A DNA stretch of 22,335 bases from an uncultured Microcaldota archaeon (GTDB taxonomy: Archaea > Micrarchaeota > Micrarchaeia > Anstonellales > Bilamarchaeaceae): positions 1 to 22,335 of the forward strand of contig CAILMU010000070.1 in NCBI GenBank assembly GCA_903835325.1. The letters are read 5' to 3'. Under the pieces are notes generated by a model, which worked only from the letters and a program-made list of their open reading frames with translations, ran no database searches and was not told where the DNA came from. The position numbers and the translations under genes were made by a program. Every line of letters begins with the position of its first letter. Within the stretch, counting starts at the first letter, position 1. Positions 21,320 to 22,335 of this stretch are shown here, one piece after another.

Positions 21320-22335
21320 GTGAAGTATGATATACATCGGTACGGGCCGCAGCTGAAGAGCATGCTTAGACGTTTGGCTGAGGATAAATCGGTTTTGGAG
21401 CGGAATAAAAAGAAAATCTACGAATTCGACAACCATCTGCTTACTCTCGGGCTCAAGGATTGCCGGAGGGCCAAGTATATCTGCCTTCTTCGATGGCTTT
21501 CCAAACAGTTAGCTAAACCTTACGAGAAGGCGACCAAAGAGGATATCGCTAAGGTCGTTCAGGAATTGCAGAATTCTGATCTCTCGGATTGTAGCAAAGT
21601 TGACCGGAAGGTGACGATTAAACGGTTCTACAAGTGGCTGATAGGGAACGACGAATTCTATCCCCCGGAAGTCCGATGGATCAAGTGCAAGCTGACCCAG
21701 CGCTATAAGATGCCGGAAGAGCTCATAACCGAAGAAGAGGTCCAACAATTAGCCAATGCAGCCGACAAACCCCGCGATAAGGCCTTTATTCAATGTTTAT
21801 ACGAGACTGGGTGCCGGATTGGGGAATTGCTCACCTTGCAGCTAAAGAACGTCACTTTTGACGAACACGGTGCCATTCTGAGGGTTACAGGGAAAACAGG
21901 GGATAGAAGGGTAAGGATTGTCGCTTCTGCGCCTACTTTGGCTTCTTGGCTGGATTACCACCCCCACAAGAACGATCCAGAAGCCTATCTATGGTCCAGG
22001 AACATTAATCGGGGCACAAAAGACACGCTGACCATGAGATACGTCAATGCCATGATGCTGATTCGGAGGCTGGCAGTAAAGGCCGGGATTAAGAAAAGGG
22101 TAAATCCGCATGTTTTCCGGCATTCCAGGGCTACGGTCCTGGCCAACAAGCTCACGGAAGCTCAGATGAAGGAGTATTTTGGCTGGGTCCAGGGCAGCGA
22201 TATGGCTAGTGTTTACGTCCATTTGAGCGGCAGGGACGTAGATAATGCCATTCTTGGTGCATATGGCCTCAAGACCGAAGAGCATAAAGAACTAGAGAAG
22301 TTCCGGCCGATTACTTGCGGACGATGCAATTCTAC
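21320..22335 (+). CDS. Tyrosine recombinase / integrase (XerC/D-type, archaeal), C-terminus outside window
   Basis: 338 residues visible. It cuts and rejoins DNA at a specific site through a phosphotyrosine. The N-terminal SAM-like core-binding domain is at about 1-130. The catalytic domain shows Arg in YETGCRIGELL, a Lys/Arg turn GKTGDRR, HVFRHSRAT (H-x-x-R), and the nucleophile Tyr in ASVYVHLSGRD. The tail ITCGRC at the edge looks like the first half of a zinc ribbon. The GTG start is supported by GAGGTG 5 nt before it; in-frame ATGs at 21296 and 21305 are alternatives. Codon use (TTG, CTT, GCT) is more AT-rich than its neighbours, suggesting transfer. It lies 157 bp after a tRNA, the classic place for an integrated element. 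Confidence 0.9.
   Translation, partial: MKYDIHRYGPQLKSMLRRLAEDKSVLERNKKKIYEFDNHLLTLGLKDCRRAKYICLLRWLSKQLAKPYEKATKEDIAKVVQELQNSDLSDCSKVDRKVTIKRFYKWLIGNDEFYPPEVRWIKCKLTQRYKMPEELITEEEVQQLANAADKPRDKAFIQCLYETGCRIGELLTLQLKNVTFDEHGAILRVTGKTGDRRVRIVASAPTLASWLDYHPHKNDPEAYLWSRNINRGTKDTLTMRYVNAMMLIRRLAVKAGIKKRVNPHVFRHSRATVLANKLTEAQMKEYFGWVQGSDMASVYVHLSGRDVDNAILGAYGLKTEEHKELEKFRPITCGRCNS

Larger units (their letters stand above)
21164..22335 (+). mobile_element. Possible left end of a tRNA-associated integrated element
   Basis: Inferred from an integrase gene directly downstream of a tRNA gene and from codon use unlike the rest of the window. No second attachment copy can be seen because the window ends inside the integrase. 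Confidence is low until the right side is known. Confidence 0.35.

Overview
The window looks like chromosomal DNA from an archaeon, most likely a DPANN-type lineage (Micrarchaeota/Diapherotrites-like). That placement is an inference from gene content, not from a marker tree. The archaeal signs are: TATA-like boxes centred about 26-27 bp before many start codons, implying leaderless mRNAs; archaeal-type genes (archease, RtcB, cyclic 2,3-diphosphoglycerate synthetase family, small-type carbamate kinase, PadR regulator); an intron-containing tRNA gene without an encoded CCA; and many cysteine-rich secreted repeat proteins.

Layout. 1-1100 (-) is a partial aldehyde dehydrogenase, divergent from a lipoprotein with seven cysteine-rich repeats (1155-2786). 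A dUTPase/dCTP-deaminase-fold enzyme follows (2835-3320), convergent with a cyclic-2,3-diphosphoglycerate-synthetase-like NTPase (3349-4656, -). That gene shares one apparent bidirectional TATA element with a carbamate kinase (4709-5584). A PadR-family regulator (5712-6065) converges on a three-gene metal-transport operon read leftwards: NRAMP-related transporter (7591-8859), a small membrane protein (7350-7571) and a PRC/MgtE-N/CBS protein (6070-7350). Upstream on the same strand are a COG0523/CobW GTPase (9470-10405) and archease (9012-9470), joined by a TGATG overlap. A 1326-residue beta-helix surface protein (10515-14495) ends at a strong hairpin/T-run terminator facing rtcB (14573-16045, -).

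Downstream on the plus strand are a 606-residue disordered, very basic protein (16167-17987), a membrane-anchored winged-helix regulator (18012-18974), a secreted helical protein preceded by an unusual leader with mini-ORFs (19183-20112), and a small lipoprotein (20114-20521). Two micro-genes follow (51 aa at 20610-20765 and a 42-aa zinc-ribbon protein at 20775-20903), both too short for ordinary ORF cut-offs. Then comes a tRNA-Glu(CUC) gene (20966-21163) that appears to be interrupted twice, by a canonical 37/38 intron and by a second intron inside the T-loop. A tyrosine recombinase gene with different codon use begins at 21320 and runs off the right edge, suggesting the start of an integrated element beside the tRNA.

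How it fits together. RtcB and archease are the ligation machinery that seals exons after tRNA intron excision, and the window also holds a doubly interrupted tRNA. Archease is co-transcribed with a metallochaperone-type GTPase, and a divalent-cation transport operon follows, so metal supply and RNA ligation lie close together. The NRAMP module looks more like a magnesium system than a manganese one. The remaining genes build the cell surface: four secreted or lipid-anchored proteins plus a transmembrane transcription factor.
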